Part shown: positions 32,712 to 43,000 of the stretch, piece by piece
How the letters are laid out: each line of letters opens with the position of its first letter
How positions within the stretch are numbered: the first letter of the stretch is position 1
Translations under genes and position numbers: made by a program
NCBI RefSeq assembly: GCF_018739885.1
Contig: NZ_JADOES010000007.1
Location: forward strand, 1 to 64,000
Source of the DNA: Leptothoe spongobia TAU-MAC 1115
GTDB taxonomy: Bacteria > Cyanobacteriota > Cyanobacteriia > Phormidesmidales > Phormidesmidaceae
Reading direction: 5' to 3'
DNA length: 64,000 bases
Notes under the pieces: generated by a model
Database searches by the model: none
Told to the model about the DNA's origin: nothing
What the model saw: the letters and a program-made list of their open reading frames with translations, nothing else

Positions 32712-35624
32712 CTAACGCCAGTCCCCTACCAGAAGATAAGGTGCCCAACTAGACAGGTTATGACCATTCTTTAAGAGGTTAATTTGAGCATTCTGTAAAG
32801 CTTGAGCTTTTGAGATATCTCGATCAACCAGCTGTTCATAGAAGGTTCTCATCAAAATAGATGTAGAGGAATCGTTAATACTCCAGAGAGTTGCCAAGGT
32901 ACTTCTAGCACCTGATTGGATAGAAATACCTGCAATGCCCAATACTTCGCGATTGTCTCCAGTAGCAGTTTCACAAGCGCTTAACACTAATAGTTCTATG
33001 GGATTTAGGTCTCGACTGCGAAACAGCTCATTCAGCTCATTCAAGTTGATTTTGCCATCAACATCAACTTTAGCTTTATCTTGATCTTTTACCTTATCCT
33101 GAGATTCTTGACTTGGTGGTGTCGCAACGATAAACGTGTTTTCTCGCCCTGTTCCAAACTCACCATGGGTGGCTAAGTGCACCACATTGTGATTTGTAGA
33201 AGCTAAAGCTTTTTCAAGGCTTTCTTGGGTGAAGTTTTTATTTTTGATTTCATCCATATTGGGTACTGTTGCTCGAATGAAATCTAATTCCCTCTGTACA
33301 AAAGGTAAGGGGCCGAAACCCTTTAGTTTGGGATCTTCTGAAAGCCCTGCGGCTAATATGCTGAAGGTTTTATCAGGTTCTGATTGTGGTAATTGTAGGT
33401 CACCGAAGGTTACTGCGATCGCATATTTCTCAATCAAAAACTGCTCCTTTTCTTGATCATATAGAGCAGCCATGGGCACATTACGGAATGCCCCATCCAA
33501 TATAAACACTAATGTTTCCATTGATTCTAGTTCTTCCCCAGCAGGACGAATCAACCAGTCATAAATCTCTGATGCTAATGGCTTACCTCGTTTGCTAGAG
33601 AAATAGGGACGTTCAAGTTCCTTACGAAATTGCTCTAGTTTTTCCTCGGTAGCAGAGAAGTTAGCATTAGTGCTAATCCCACTGGGGGGCTCTATCAGAA
33701 TACTTTTTGAGATATATCTTTCTATCGGTTTGTCTGGTAGTTGTAGCAATACCTCTAATCGATCAGCTCCAGGATTATCTTCATCTGGCAAAATGATCGG
33801 ATAAATGATGGCTGTTTTTGTATCTTGTTTGGCAATGTCTTGAATAGATGCTCTTTGAATGTCATCATTAGGTTCGATCAGTCCACAGGCCAAAAAACTT
33901 TCTAATTCGGCTACTCTTAAGTCATCAATGACGGTCTGAGCTTGGATGAGTTGGGTTGGATCCCCTTGTAAGTCTACATCCTCTTTTTCCTGATTTTTGG
34001 GGAGTAGTACCCCAATGTATTGTCGATATAAGGGCTCAATATTATCCCGAAAATTAAACTGCTCATCTGGCCCCACATATAGCAAATCTTTCCTCACCGT
34101 CTGTGCGTTTCTAAACGCTGCATCATAGTGCCAAAGTACACTTTCTCGATTTCGTTGCAGATTTTTATCCAGACGTCCCAGTTGCCACTCCCATTGATAA
34201 ACCAAGCTAGGTTGATTATGGGCTTTGACCAGGGCCGCATCAGTGAATCGCCAAGCATCTTCATCACGTTTTGTCGTTTCGTAAAGATTTCCCAGGTAAC
34301 CTAACGCGTAAGACTCGGCGATTTCGTCGTTGAGTGCTTGAGCTTTTTCTCTAGTATCAGCTAATAGTTCATAGAGCCGACTCTTTGAAATGTGCAGTTT
34401 AGTAGGGCATTTTGCTGTGCAGGTATCAAGAAGGCGTACCAATTTCATACGGATAAATAGTGACGGACGGCCTTTTGGTAAAGCATTTAGTTCTTCTAGT
34501 AAAGATTCTGGCTTCTTTTGTAACAACTTTTGCAGAAGTTCTTCTACTTCCTGCCACTTTTGATGGTGAATGGCCATATCAAGATGATTAAGTTGTGCTT
34601 GAAACTTTATTAATAAGGGAGGAGTAAGCACCTCTCTCTCATCATCTTTTTCAGAGTTATATAGTTCCTTATAGGCAGTGGATGCATCACCATATAGTTC
34701 CCCCGCATAATCCCAATCAGATGTTTGATTAGTTCGACTCGCAATAGCTCTCTTTTGTTGAGCCATAGCCTGTAACGTATTACCTAAGCTCAGCTGGGTT
34801 GCCGCTACCTCTGTTGGTAGATTTAACTTCTCAGCTAGCTCTAGACTTTTGTCTAGTGAAGTTTTAGAATCCACCAGATTTCCCATCAGACGCTCGGTTT
34901 CTCCTAAGTGACGCATAAGGATAACCTTGAGGGAAGATTCGGTTTGTTTCGCTAAAAGCTCACTAGCTTCTGACAGATGGTCGCTTGATTGTCGGAAAAA
35001 GCCTAAACTTCGTAGGGCAAGGCTTTGGTTGATTAAGCTTTTGACTCTGCCCTCGGGATAGTTAGCCTGTGTATAAACTTTGGTTGCTTCTTTCCATTTC
35101 TCCCGAGCTTCATCAGTTTGACCTTGAGCTAAATATAAATGCCCCTGAGTGTTAAGGGTTTGACCGTAAATTCTTAACCCTTGCTTAGAAAGCGATTTCG
35201 TTGGCTCAAGTAATTTATGGCTTGCGTTAATAGCAGCCTCGGCTTCTGGCCATTGGCCTAATTGACGATAGGCTAATGACAGGTTACTCAAGACTGTTGC
35301 TTGACTAAGGGTATTACCCTGGCGTTCAAATAACTGTTGAGCCTGTAACCAAGTAGTAGCGGCTTCAGCAAATCGTCCTGCAGTGTAGTATTTTCGCCCC
35401 TCTTGTAGCAGTTGCTGGCCATTGTTAGATTGGGCAAGAACCTGACTTTCTAAGAGTTGATCAGAGTGAGAGCTAACCGATGAAGTGATTGCTATTGCTG
35501 GATTCAGAAACTTGATCGGACTCCAACCATGCATGCCTAAAAATACTGTTAGAAGCGTAGTAGTTAGTGCTAGTCCTAACGGACGAAGCCATTGGCGAAA
35601 TCGTATGAAGGGACTGATTTTCAT
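32712..35624 (-). CDS. TPR-CHAT caspase-like protease
   Basis: 970 residues: an N-terminal membrane/signal segment (LRPLGLALTTTLLTVFLGMHG), about 500 residues of TPR-like helical repeats (for example GRFAEAATTWLQAQQLFERQ and VLSNLSLAYRQLGQWPEAEAAI), and a C-terminal CHAT domain. The catalytic dyad is present: His820 in HLATHGEFG and Cys884 in LSACETATG, followed by the SGARSTLATLWSIND segment. CHAT domains are clan CD cysteine proteases related to caspases and separase. The export signal suggests that it acts outside the cytoplasm, so it could process the TpsA exoproteins encoded upstream. ATG 35624 follows the first exoprotein stop by 28 nt on the same strand, making it the last gene of the TpsB-TpsA unit. 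Confidence 0.9.
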   Translation of the reverse strand: MKISPFIRFRQWLRPLGLALTTTLLTVFLGMHGWSPIKFLNPAIAITSSVSSHSDQLLESQVLAQSNNGQQLLQEGRKYYTAGRFAEAATTWLQAQQLFERQGNTLSQATVLSNLSLAYRQLGQWPEAEAAINASHKLLEPTKSLSKQGLRIYGQTLNTQGHLYLAQGQTDEAREKWKEATKVYTQANYPEGRVKSLINQSLALRSLGFFRQSSDHLSEASELLAKQTESSLKVILMRHLGETERLMGNLVDSKTSLDKSLELAEKLNLPTEVAATQLSLGNTLQAMAQQKRAIASRTNQTSDWDYAGELYGDASTAYKELYNSEKDDEREVLTPPLLIKFQAQLNHLDMAIHHQKWQEVEELLQKLLQKKPESLLEELNALPKGRPSLFIRMKLVRLLDTCTAKCPTKLHISKSRLYELLADTREKAQALNDEIAESYALGYLGNLYETTKRDEDAWRFTDAALVKAHNQPSLVYQWEWQLGRLDKNLQRNRESVLWHYDAAFRNAQTVRKDLLYVGPDEQFNFRDNIEPLYRQYIGVLLPKNQEKEDVDLQGDPTQLIQAQTVIDDLRVAELESFLACGLIEPNDDIQRASIQDIAKQDTKTAIIYPIILPDEDNPGADRLEVLLQLPDKPIERYISKSILIEPPSGISTNANFSATEEKLEQFRKELERPYFSSKRGKPLASEIYDWLIRPAGEELESMETLVFILDGAFRNVPMAALYDQEKEQFLIEKYAIAVTFGDLQLPQSEPDKTFSILAAGLSEDPKLKGFGPLPFVQRELDFIRATVPNMDEIKNKNFTQESLEKALASTNHNVVHLATHGEFGTGRENTFIVATPPSQESQDKVKDQDKAKVDVDGKINLNELNELFRSRDLNPIELLVLSACETATGDNREVLGIAGISIQSGARSTLATLWSINDSSTSILMRTFYEQLVDRDISKAQALQNAQINLLKNGHNLSSWAPYLLVGDWR

Positions 35625-35652
35625 GGTTAGCTACCGTCGCAATTGATCAAAC

Positions 35653-38600
35653 TTATGAGGGCTGATGTAGAGATGCACAGGATAGGGAAGGTTGCCAACT
35701 GCTTTCAGCAATTAGAAATACTTCCCCTAATTCTGTCATAATTGCGTCTTGAGCGTCAGCTAACGTATCAAATTGTGGCTTTTCCGGGAGTAGACTTTCT
35801 GGTAATGGGGTAGATGATTCAGGTTGAGTAATAGTGGGTCCCAAGTCATCAAGGGGAGCATCATAACCTGGGATACCGGTTGGACCGATGGGCTGTCCCC
35901 CACGTCCGGTAATCTCGAAGTTACCTGCTGTTGAGCTATCTGCAGTAGCATTACCTCCAATATTGCAGCCTTGAGCAATCTGATCACTAGGATCGTTCAA
36001 ATTACTGGGGAGTTCAGTAAGGCCCTGACTAGGGTCAAGATTTAAGTTATTGAGAATGACTTCTCCAGGATCACCAAATTGGGAGCTAGCACTGAGATCA
36101 TTAGTGGGTCGGGCTCGCAGCTCAGCTGTAGTGAGTCCTTCTGGATCACTAAAGTTTAAAATACTTAGAGCAGTGACCTCAATGCGTCCACCATTACCAC
36201 TGACTGCATTAGCAATGATGTCATTGTTTTCAAGCAAAGGGGCTACTAGAAAATCGGTTGAGATCGTAATGTTGCCTCCATCACCAGCATTTGGGGTTGT
36301 ATTGGTGGATTCTGCATTAATGAAACTCCCGCGACGCATGACAATGGCTCCATCCACCAAAAAGTTGATATTGCCTCCTCCTTCCTCTGAAGCCGTTTGA
36401 GCAGAGAGTTCAACCGCATCTTTTAAGATGACTATGTCAGCAGCAACATCAAGGTCACCTGCCGGACCAGTTGTAGCACCTGTACTTTCAACGGTTAGAT
36501 CACCTGCCCCTTGAACGGTAAGAGTATCTGGCACCGTAAGTATCAAATTGCCCCCTGCAGCTCCACTAGATGTCTTGGCTTCAATCAAGCCGTTACTCGA
36601 TAAGGTGATACGTAAGTCTGAGCTGTTATTAGATTGCAAACGGACATCCCCTGCTGTGCCTTCATTGGAGGTAGATGCACTGATCTGACCATCATTGCTC
36701 ACTGAGAGAGTATCGGTAGCAATGTTAATCCCGCTACTATTACCCAAGCCGCCTTCTTCTTCTTCACTCATCGGCTTATTCACCTGGCTAGCAATGGAAG
36801 AAGCCTCTCCATCAACCATAATATCACTGGCAATAATGCTTAAGAGACCTGAATCCCCTGTACCTCCAGTAGAAGTATCTACTTTGCCACCGTTTTCAGC
36901 GATTAGGTTCCGGGTGGTGATAGTCAAATTCCCACTATTACCTATTGCCCCTTCCTCAGCTTGGCTCCCAATACGAGAGCTAATGCCCTCAAAGCGACCA
37001 TTTGCATCAATGCGCTCAACACGGCCATTGACTCTTGTCTCACCAGTGGCGGTAATTTCGATGGAACCTGAATTTCCTTTCCCCCCGTTAGCAGTTGAAG
37101 TACTGACACTACCTAGATTCTGCACCAAAAGATTATTCGTGTTGATGATCATCCCGCCACTATCACCTATCGCCCCTGAACTCACTTCACTAACAATGGC
37201 AGAATCTTCACCATCAACAATTATGTTGCCAGTGGCAGTAATTGTTAACTGGCCTGAATCATTACTAGGTGTAATAGTGGTTTTATCACTAGCCGTTGAA
37301 GTACTGACCCGACCAATATTTTGTACGAAGAGATTTCCAGTGTTGATGACAAGGCCTTCACTGTTGCCATCTCCATCTATGTTTACTTGACTAGCAATAA
37401 AAGAACCATCACCATCAACTGTAATGGTATCAGTGACAGTGATCATAACGGGGCCTGCATTTCCAATACCTCCAGTAGAAGCATCGATCTTTCCACCCTC
37501 TGTAACTGACAAGTTATTAGCATTAGTAATAACAATACCTTCACTGCGACCTTCTGCCCTATCTTTTACTAGGCTCAAGATACCTGAACCATTACCGCTA
37601 ACTGTTATATTGCCATCAGCAGTAATCTGCACCTGACCTGCATCGTTAGTAGGGGTAATAGCAGTCGCATCACTAGCAGTTGAAGCACTAATCTGTCCCT
37701 GATCAAGCACTAAAAGATCATTGGTTTGGAGAATAATACCTTCACTACGACCATCTCCATCTACATTCACCTGACTGGCAATAGAAGAACCCTCATTCTC
37801 AACCCTAATGTTGTCATTAGCAGTAATCATTATGGGACCTGCATTTCCAGCACCTCCAGTGGAAGAATCAATCTTTCCACCACCTGTAACAGTAAGGTTA
37901 TTAGCATTAGCAATAACAATACCGCTGCTATTACCCTCTGCTCCGTTTTCTACTTGGCTTAAAATTCCTGAACCGTTCCCACTGACTAGTACATCATTAG
38001 TAGCTGCAATGGTTATCAAACCTGCATCTCCGATTCCTCCGTTAACAGTAGAGGCACTAATACTCCCTCCATCAATAACTGAAAGAGGATTGATATTGTT
38101 CTCAAGCCTAATGTTGCCAGTAGCAGTAACCACTATGGAACCTGCATTTCCGATACCTCCAATTGAGGCATCAATCTTGCCACCGTTTTCAACAGTAAGA
38201 TTTTGGGTAGCAAGAGTGATGCCTCTGCTATTGCCCACAGCACCGTTTTGCACCTGGCTAAAAATGCCAGAGCCATTCCCACTTACTAGTACATCACCAG
38301 TAGCCATAACGGCTATCAAGCCTGCAGTTCCAGTACCGCCGCTAGTGGTAGAAGCACTAATACTACCACCCTCTACTAATTCAAGATTATTGGTGATGAT
38401 AACAATTCCACCACTCTCACCATTTGCCCCCGGATTTACCTGACTAGTTATACCCAAGAGGGCCTCGACTCTTATATTCTCAGCAGTGATATTAATCTGA
38501 CCTGAATCACTACTACCGCCTGTAGAGGTGTCGAATTTTCCAAAACCTGCAATGGTCAAGTCTTGGGTCTCTACAATAATGTCCCCACCCCCTTGTTGGG

Positions 38601-39888
38601 CTAAGCCATCATTCACTTGAATAATTGGGGCTTCGAGAGCTAAATCATTAGAACTGTTGGAATTTACCTCTCCATTTACTGAGATTGTTTCTGAAGCTTG
38701 TAGGGTTAAGTTGCCGTTACTCAGTAAACTTCCAATTGTTCCGCTAGTGAGGGTTTGATCGCCAGGGTCTTCTGAAATAGACCAAATCCCATCATCCTGA
38801 AGCCCTGAAGGAATGTTAACAGTAACTGGATCATCCACAATGGTTATATTGGTCGGATCCAGCAGCAACATTCCGGTTTCACCCAAGGGTGCCGTCGTGT
38901 CTACCGTGCCTTGGAAGGTCAAAAACTCAGCTCCACTAACTTCTACGAAGCCTCCATTACCTTCCGTAATGCCACCCTTTGCGGTAATCGAGCCATAAAA
39001 TTGAGTATTCCCATCTGCCCAAACAATGACTTGACCACCATTACCACCTTCTAATGCATCAGCGGTAATAATTACATCTAGACCAACAAACGTTTGCTCT
39101 GCAGTGGGCACCATTCCCTGGCCTTGATAGTCGCCACCCAGCAAAACTGAGCCACCTCCAGCAATGCTAGCAACATCTACCGTAGCCTGGTCAATTAAAC
39201 CGACTGAGTTACCAAGAACCTGTATTTCGCCGCCCACAGCAGTAAGATGACCACTACTAAGAACAGTATCGCCAAATAGTGTAAGCGTTTGGCCTGGTCC
39301 TACAGCCAAATTGCCTTGATTGGTGATATCTTCCTGAGGGACATCGCTGAACTGTACCCCCAATGGCACACTCATCGTTAAAAGTGATGCTCCTTGAGGA
39401 TTGTCAGCACTAAATAAGCTTCCGTCAGTGAATTCAAGCGCGCCTGCTGTACTAGCCGTAAACGCACCTTGAATATCAAGCTCAGCATTGGGACCAAAGG
39501 TAATGCCATTTGGGTTTAGCAGAAATAAATTAGCCGTACCATCCACACCCAGTAAGCCGTCAATATCAGAGCTATTGAGTCCGGTAATTCGACTCAGAAT
39601 CGTTTCAATGTTTTCAGGGTTGGAAAAATAGACCTGTTGCCCATTGCCGATATTAAAATCTTGAAAGCTGTGGAATAAATTTGCTCCTCGAATTGCTCCG
39701 CCATCAACACGGTCAATGTTGTTGTCATTAATAACAATGGAGCTTTCATTTCCTAACGTGTCATCGGGAATAATTTGTGCGATCAGAACTCCGTCGTCAG
39801 GTGATAATGCATGAACTGCCGTTGTCCCATAACTGATGACAAACACTAAACCAAATTGCAGCCAGCGAGCATATTGGGAGTAAGCCAT
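35653..39888 (-). CDS. Filamentous-haemagglutinin-type TpsA exoprotein 1
   Basis: 1411 residues, the longest of four paralogues. A signal peptide (cleavage near VHA, residue ~27) precedes the TPS secretion domain (about 35-160: IIPDDTLG, GGAIRGANLFHSFQDFNIGNGQQVYF and the diagnostic NPNG at 125-128). The body is a predicted beta-helix of degenerate repeats, distinct from the other paralogues: VSGNGSGI, EGNSSGIVI, NNLTVTGGGKIDSSTGG and IASQVN recur at roughly 55-70 residues. The C-terminal region has the shared QGC, GRGGQ, DAPLDDLGP, DAQDAIMTELGEVFLIAESSWQPSLSC pattern. It should be secreted by the TpsB encoded at the head of the unit. It precedes the CHAT gene by 28 nt and follows exoprotein 2 by 156 nt. 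Host interaction or matrix function is typical of the family but unproven here. Confidence 0.9.
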   Translation of the reverse strand: MAYSQYARWLQFGLVFVISYGTTAVHALSPDDGVLIAQIIPDDTLGNESSIVINDNNIDRVDGGAIRGANLFHSFQDFNIGNGQQVYFSNPENIETILSRITGLNSSDIDGLLGVDGTANLFLLNPNGITFGPNAELDIQGAFTASTAGALEFTDGSLFSADNPQGASLLTMSVPLGVQFSDVPQEDITNQGNLAVGPGQTLTLFGDTVLSSGHLTAVGGEIQVLGNSVGLIDQATVDVASIAGGGSVLLGGDYQGQGMVPTAEQTFVGLDVIITADALEGGNGGQVIVWADGNTQFYGSITAKGGITEGNGGFVEVSGAEFLTFQGTVDTTAPLGETGMLLLDPTNITIVDDPVTVNIPSGLQDDGIWSISEDPGDQTLTSGTIGSLLSNGNLTLQASETISVNGEVNSNSSNDLALEAPIIQVNDGLAQQGGGDIIVETQDLTIAGFGKFDTSTGGSSDSGQINITAENIRVEALLGITSQVNPGANGESGGIVIITNNLELVEGGSISASTTSGGTGTAGLIAVMATGDVLVSGNGSGIFSQVQNGAVGNSRGITLATQNLTVENGGKIDASIGGIGNAGSIVVTATGNIRLENNINPLSVIDGGSISASTVNGGIGDAGLITIAATNDVLVSGNGSGILSQVENGAEGNSSGIVIANANNLTVTGGGKIDSSTGGAGNAGPIMITANDNIRVENEGSSIASQVNVDGDGRSEGIILQTNDLLVLDQGQISASTASDATAITPTNDAGQVQITADGNITVSGNGSGILSLVKDRAEGRSEGIVITNANNLSVTEGGKIDASTGGIGNAGPVMITVTDTITVDGDGSFIASQVNIDGDGNSEGLVINTGNLFVQNIGRVSTSTASDKTTITPSNDSGQLTITATGNIIVDGEDSAIVSEVSSGAIGDSGGMIINTNNLLVQNLGSVSTSTANGGKGNSGSIEITATGETRVNGRVERIDANGRFEGISSRIGSQAEEGAIGNSGNLTITTRNLIAENGGKVDTSTGGTGDSGLLSIIASDIMVDGEASSIASQVNKPMSEEEEGGLGNSSGINIATDTLSVSNDGQISASTSNEGTAGDVRLQSNNSSDLRITLSSNGLIEAKTSSGAAGGNLILTVPDTLTVQGAGDLTVESTGATTGPAGDLDVAADIVILKDAVELSAQTASEEGGGNINFLVDGAIVMRRGSFINAESTNTTPNAGDGGNITISTDFLVAPLLENNDIIANAVSGNGGRIEVTALSILNFSDPEGLTTAELRARPTNDLSASSQFGDPGEVILNNLNLDPSQGLTELPSNLNDPSDQIAQGCNIGGNATADSSTAGNFEITGRGGQPIGPTGIPGYDAPLDDLGPTITQPESSTPLPESLLPEKPQFDTLADAQDAIMTELGEVFLIAESSWQPSLSCASLHQPS

Positions 39889-40044
39889 AGGACACGAAGG
39901 TAGATTATACTCATACTACACAATCGCTGCAGTAGCATAACTCTTACGCAATCTTTTGTATAGGTAATTGCACTTAACCTTTGTTGACGTCCAGAAATGG
40001 CATATTTCCAGAAAGGAAGCTAATGGGTTCAAATCGGACTTGGT

Positions 40045-43000
40045 CTATGAAGGTGGATGTAAGGCTGCACATGATACGGAAGACCGCCAGGCAGTGTCTG
40101 CAACTAGAAAGACCTCTCCTGATTCGGTTACAATCGCTTCTTGGGCATCAGTTAATTGGGACCGATTTGGAGCAGTAGGGATTGAACTTTCTGTATCTGG
40201 CTTCTTCGATGACTCAGGCTGAATTATGTCTGGCCCCAGATCATCAAGCGGTGCATCTTCGCTAGCAATATCAGTTGGTTCTAGACGCTGTCCCCCACGC
40301 CCGGTGATGATAAAGTCACCAGGTGGACCATCATTACTAGTAAAGTCCTCAGCACGGCAGCCTTGAGTAATGCGGTTAGCTGGGTCTACAAGATCGGTTG
40401 GCAGTTCAGTAAGTTCCGGGGCAGGATCAGCATCCAATCTCACCGTTCCATCGATACCAAAGTTAGAACTGGCGCTAATATCGCTGATAAAGTTTCCTCT
40501 CAAAGTAGGACTGAACTGCTCGACTTCTCGAAACCCAACAATAAGATTGGCATTAATGTCAATGACACCACCTTGGCCAAACAAGCTATTAGCCAGGATG
40601 TCGTTGTCTTCTTCGGGAATCGTGAAGACAAAACTTGCATCGATATCAACATTACCACCTCCACCTGTAGTACTTGCATCTGCCAGAATCAGACTACCTC
40701 GTCGCATAAGGAGCAAATCCACATTCTGAATAAAGATGCTCCCTGCACCACCAGGACCATTGCTGCTGGTTATAAGCTCCGTGTTGTCTAACTTTACCAC
40801 TTCTGCATCACGAATGCTGATGCTGCCTGCACGTCCACTTCCGCCTGTGTCTGTATTAAAGATAGTACTATTGAGGACAACATTGTCGTTAGCAACAAAG
40901 GTAACATTACCACCATTGCCAGTGCTATTTGCGCTGGTATTACTAAGGATTTGACTATTATTTAGTTGGATTGTACCAGAACTCAAGAATTGAATATCAC
41001 CAGCATCTGTAGCTCGATTAGTATTACTCCGAATGTCTACATCAGTCAAATTTAAATTCCCAGCACTGGTAATAATCGTATTGCCGGACTGGCCAAAGTT
41101 ACTAAGATCTAAAGGTATCCGATTGTTAGGATCGAAAGGATCCATAATGTCTACTTGACGGCTTGTGGTCAGATTTAGATTGCTGATCGTTAAATTCTTC
41201 CCTAAGCCTTGAATATCAATATTGCCTGATTCACCATCACTTGAGAGGGTAAATATCTCGATGCCAAAAATATTGCTCGCTTCTAAGTTTGCGAGTCCGC
41301 CTGCTCCTGTTGTACCTCCTCCTGGCGCAACAGAAAAAGCCAATATCGAAGTATCGTTGCCCATAATGAGACCATCTTCAGTCAGAAGAGTAATATCACC
41401 ACCACTTCCTGCAGTGCCCGACAATGAAAACGAAAATAAGTCAAGATTTTTATTGATTGTGATATTGCCTGAATTCAAAGATTCGATAGAAATGCTACCT
41501 CCATCGCCAGCACTACGTGAACTTGAAAGCGAAGATGAGTTTAACCTTTCGTTGGTTGTAATATCGCCTGAGGTAGAGGAGAGAACAATGTCCCCACCAT
41601 TGCCAGCATCACCCAAGTTGGAGTTTGAGAATGAGAACGAATTCAACCTTTCGTTGGTTGTAATATCGCCTGAGGTAGAGGAGAGAATAATGTTTCCTCC
41701 ATCTCCAGCATCTCCAGAAGTTTGAAATGAGGCAGAAGATGAGTTTAATTCGCCATCACTAATGATATCACCTGACATGGAAGAGATAGTAATGTCCCCA
41801 CCATTGCCAGTGACACCCGAGCTAGAGTACGAGGTTGCTCTTACATCCTGGGTGATTCTGATATCGCCTGACATGGAAGAGATAGAAATATTTCCGGCAT
41901 TACTAGTAGCTCCTGTAACCGAGTCTGAATAAGAATCTAATCTTCCATCGATTGTAATATCTGATTTTGAAGAGATAGAAATATTCCCACCATTCCCAGT
42001 ATTGCCATTACGTGCGAATGAGGAGGACGAAGTCAAAGAGTCACTATTATTGATTGTGATGTTGCCTAAGGTTGCCTCGATGGAAATATCTCCTCCATTA
42101 CCAGCATTACCTATTTCAGAGGATGAGGGTGAGGCCACATTTCCATTGATTGTGATATCACCTGATATTGAGGAAATAGAAATATTACCCCCATTACTAG
42201 AATTTCCTGGGTCTTTCATTGAAGCTGATACTGAGTTTAAGTTTCTGGCACTAATATCCCCCAAGGCGGAGATAGAAATACTTCCTGCATTACCAGAATT
42301 TCCCGCATAAGAGTAGGAGAAGGTATTTACTTCATCATTAATTGAAATATCACCTGAACTTGAGGTGATCGAAATGCTTCCCCCATTACCAGAATCATCC
42401 ACGGTTGAAACTGAGAGAGATTCTAACTTTCCATTGATTATAATATTGCCAGTTGCCGAGATAATAATCGACCCTGCATCGCCACCATTGTTATCAGAGG
42501 TATTGATACTGTCAATAATGATACTTCCCGGAGGTTGGTCAGCTACGGTACCTTCTTCAAACGTTGTTCCTCCGACTGTTTGTGGTAAATTAGGTGGGCT
42601 AACTAAATTTACCCCTGATCGCAGGATTGCAGTCCGATTGCTGGCCAATAAATCTTCATCAGAACCTGACCCATCCGCCACCAAGGTTGTATCTGGACCC
42701 GTGATAGAAATATCCCCACCTTGAATACTGCCTGTAGCTTCAACCTTTAAGGATGCACCAGTGTAATCTCCAAGTATCACATCTCCATCAGCAAAAATAC
42801 TTGGGTCATGGAAGCTGACAAAATTTCCCGGTGTCCTTTCTAGTGTAAGCAACTGAAAGTTTCCCCCACTCTCAAAGTGGGCATCCCCTGAAATTGTCCC
42901 GCCACTGATGAGGGTCAAATCCCCTCTACTAATAAAGGGTGTGTGCTCTAAATGTTGTAATGTCCAAATATCAATACCTTGATTTCCCTGAATTGTTAGA

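Noticed and set aside
36695..37390. Long antisense ORFs (up to 231 and 308 codons, also at 49682-50608) opposite the exoprotein genes
   Set aside because: The repetitive Ser/Gly/Asn/Ile coding strand leaves the opposite strand free of stops; the peptides are repetitive Pro/Leu/Ser-rich shadows.
41400..42400. Regularly spaced similar sequences considered as a CRISPR array
   Set aside because: They are in-frame protein repeats with 33-34-codon period inside an intact gene, without the short exact repeat and unique spacer structure.
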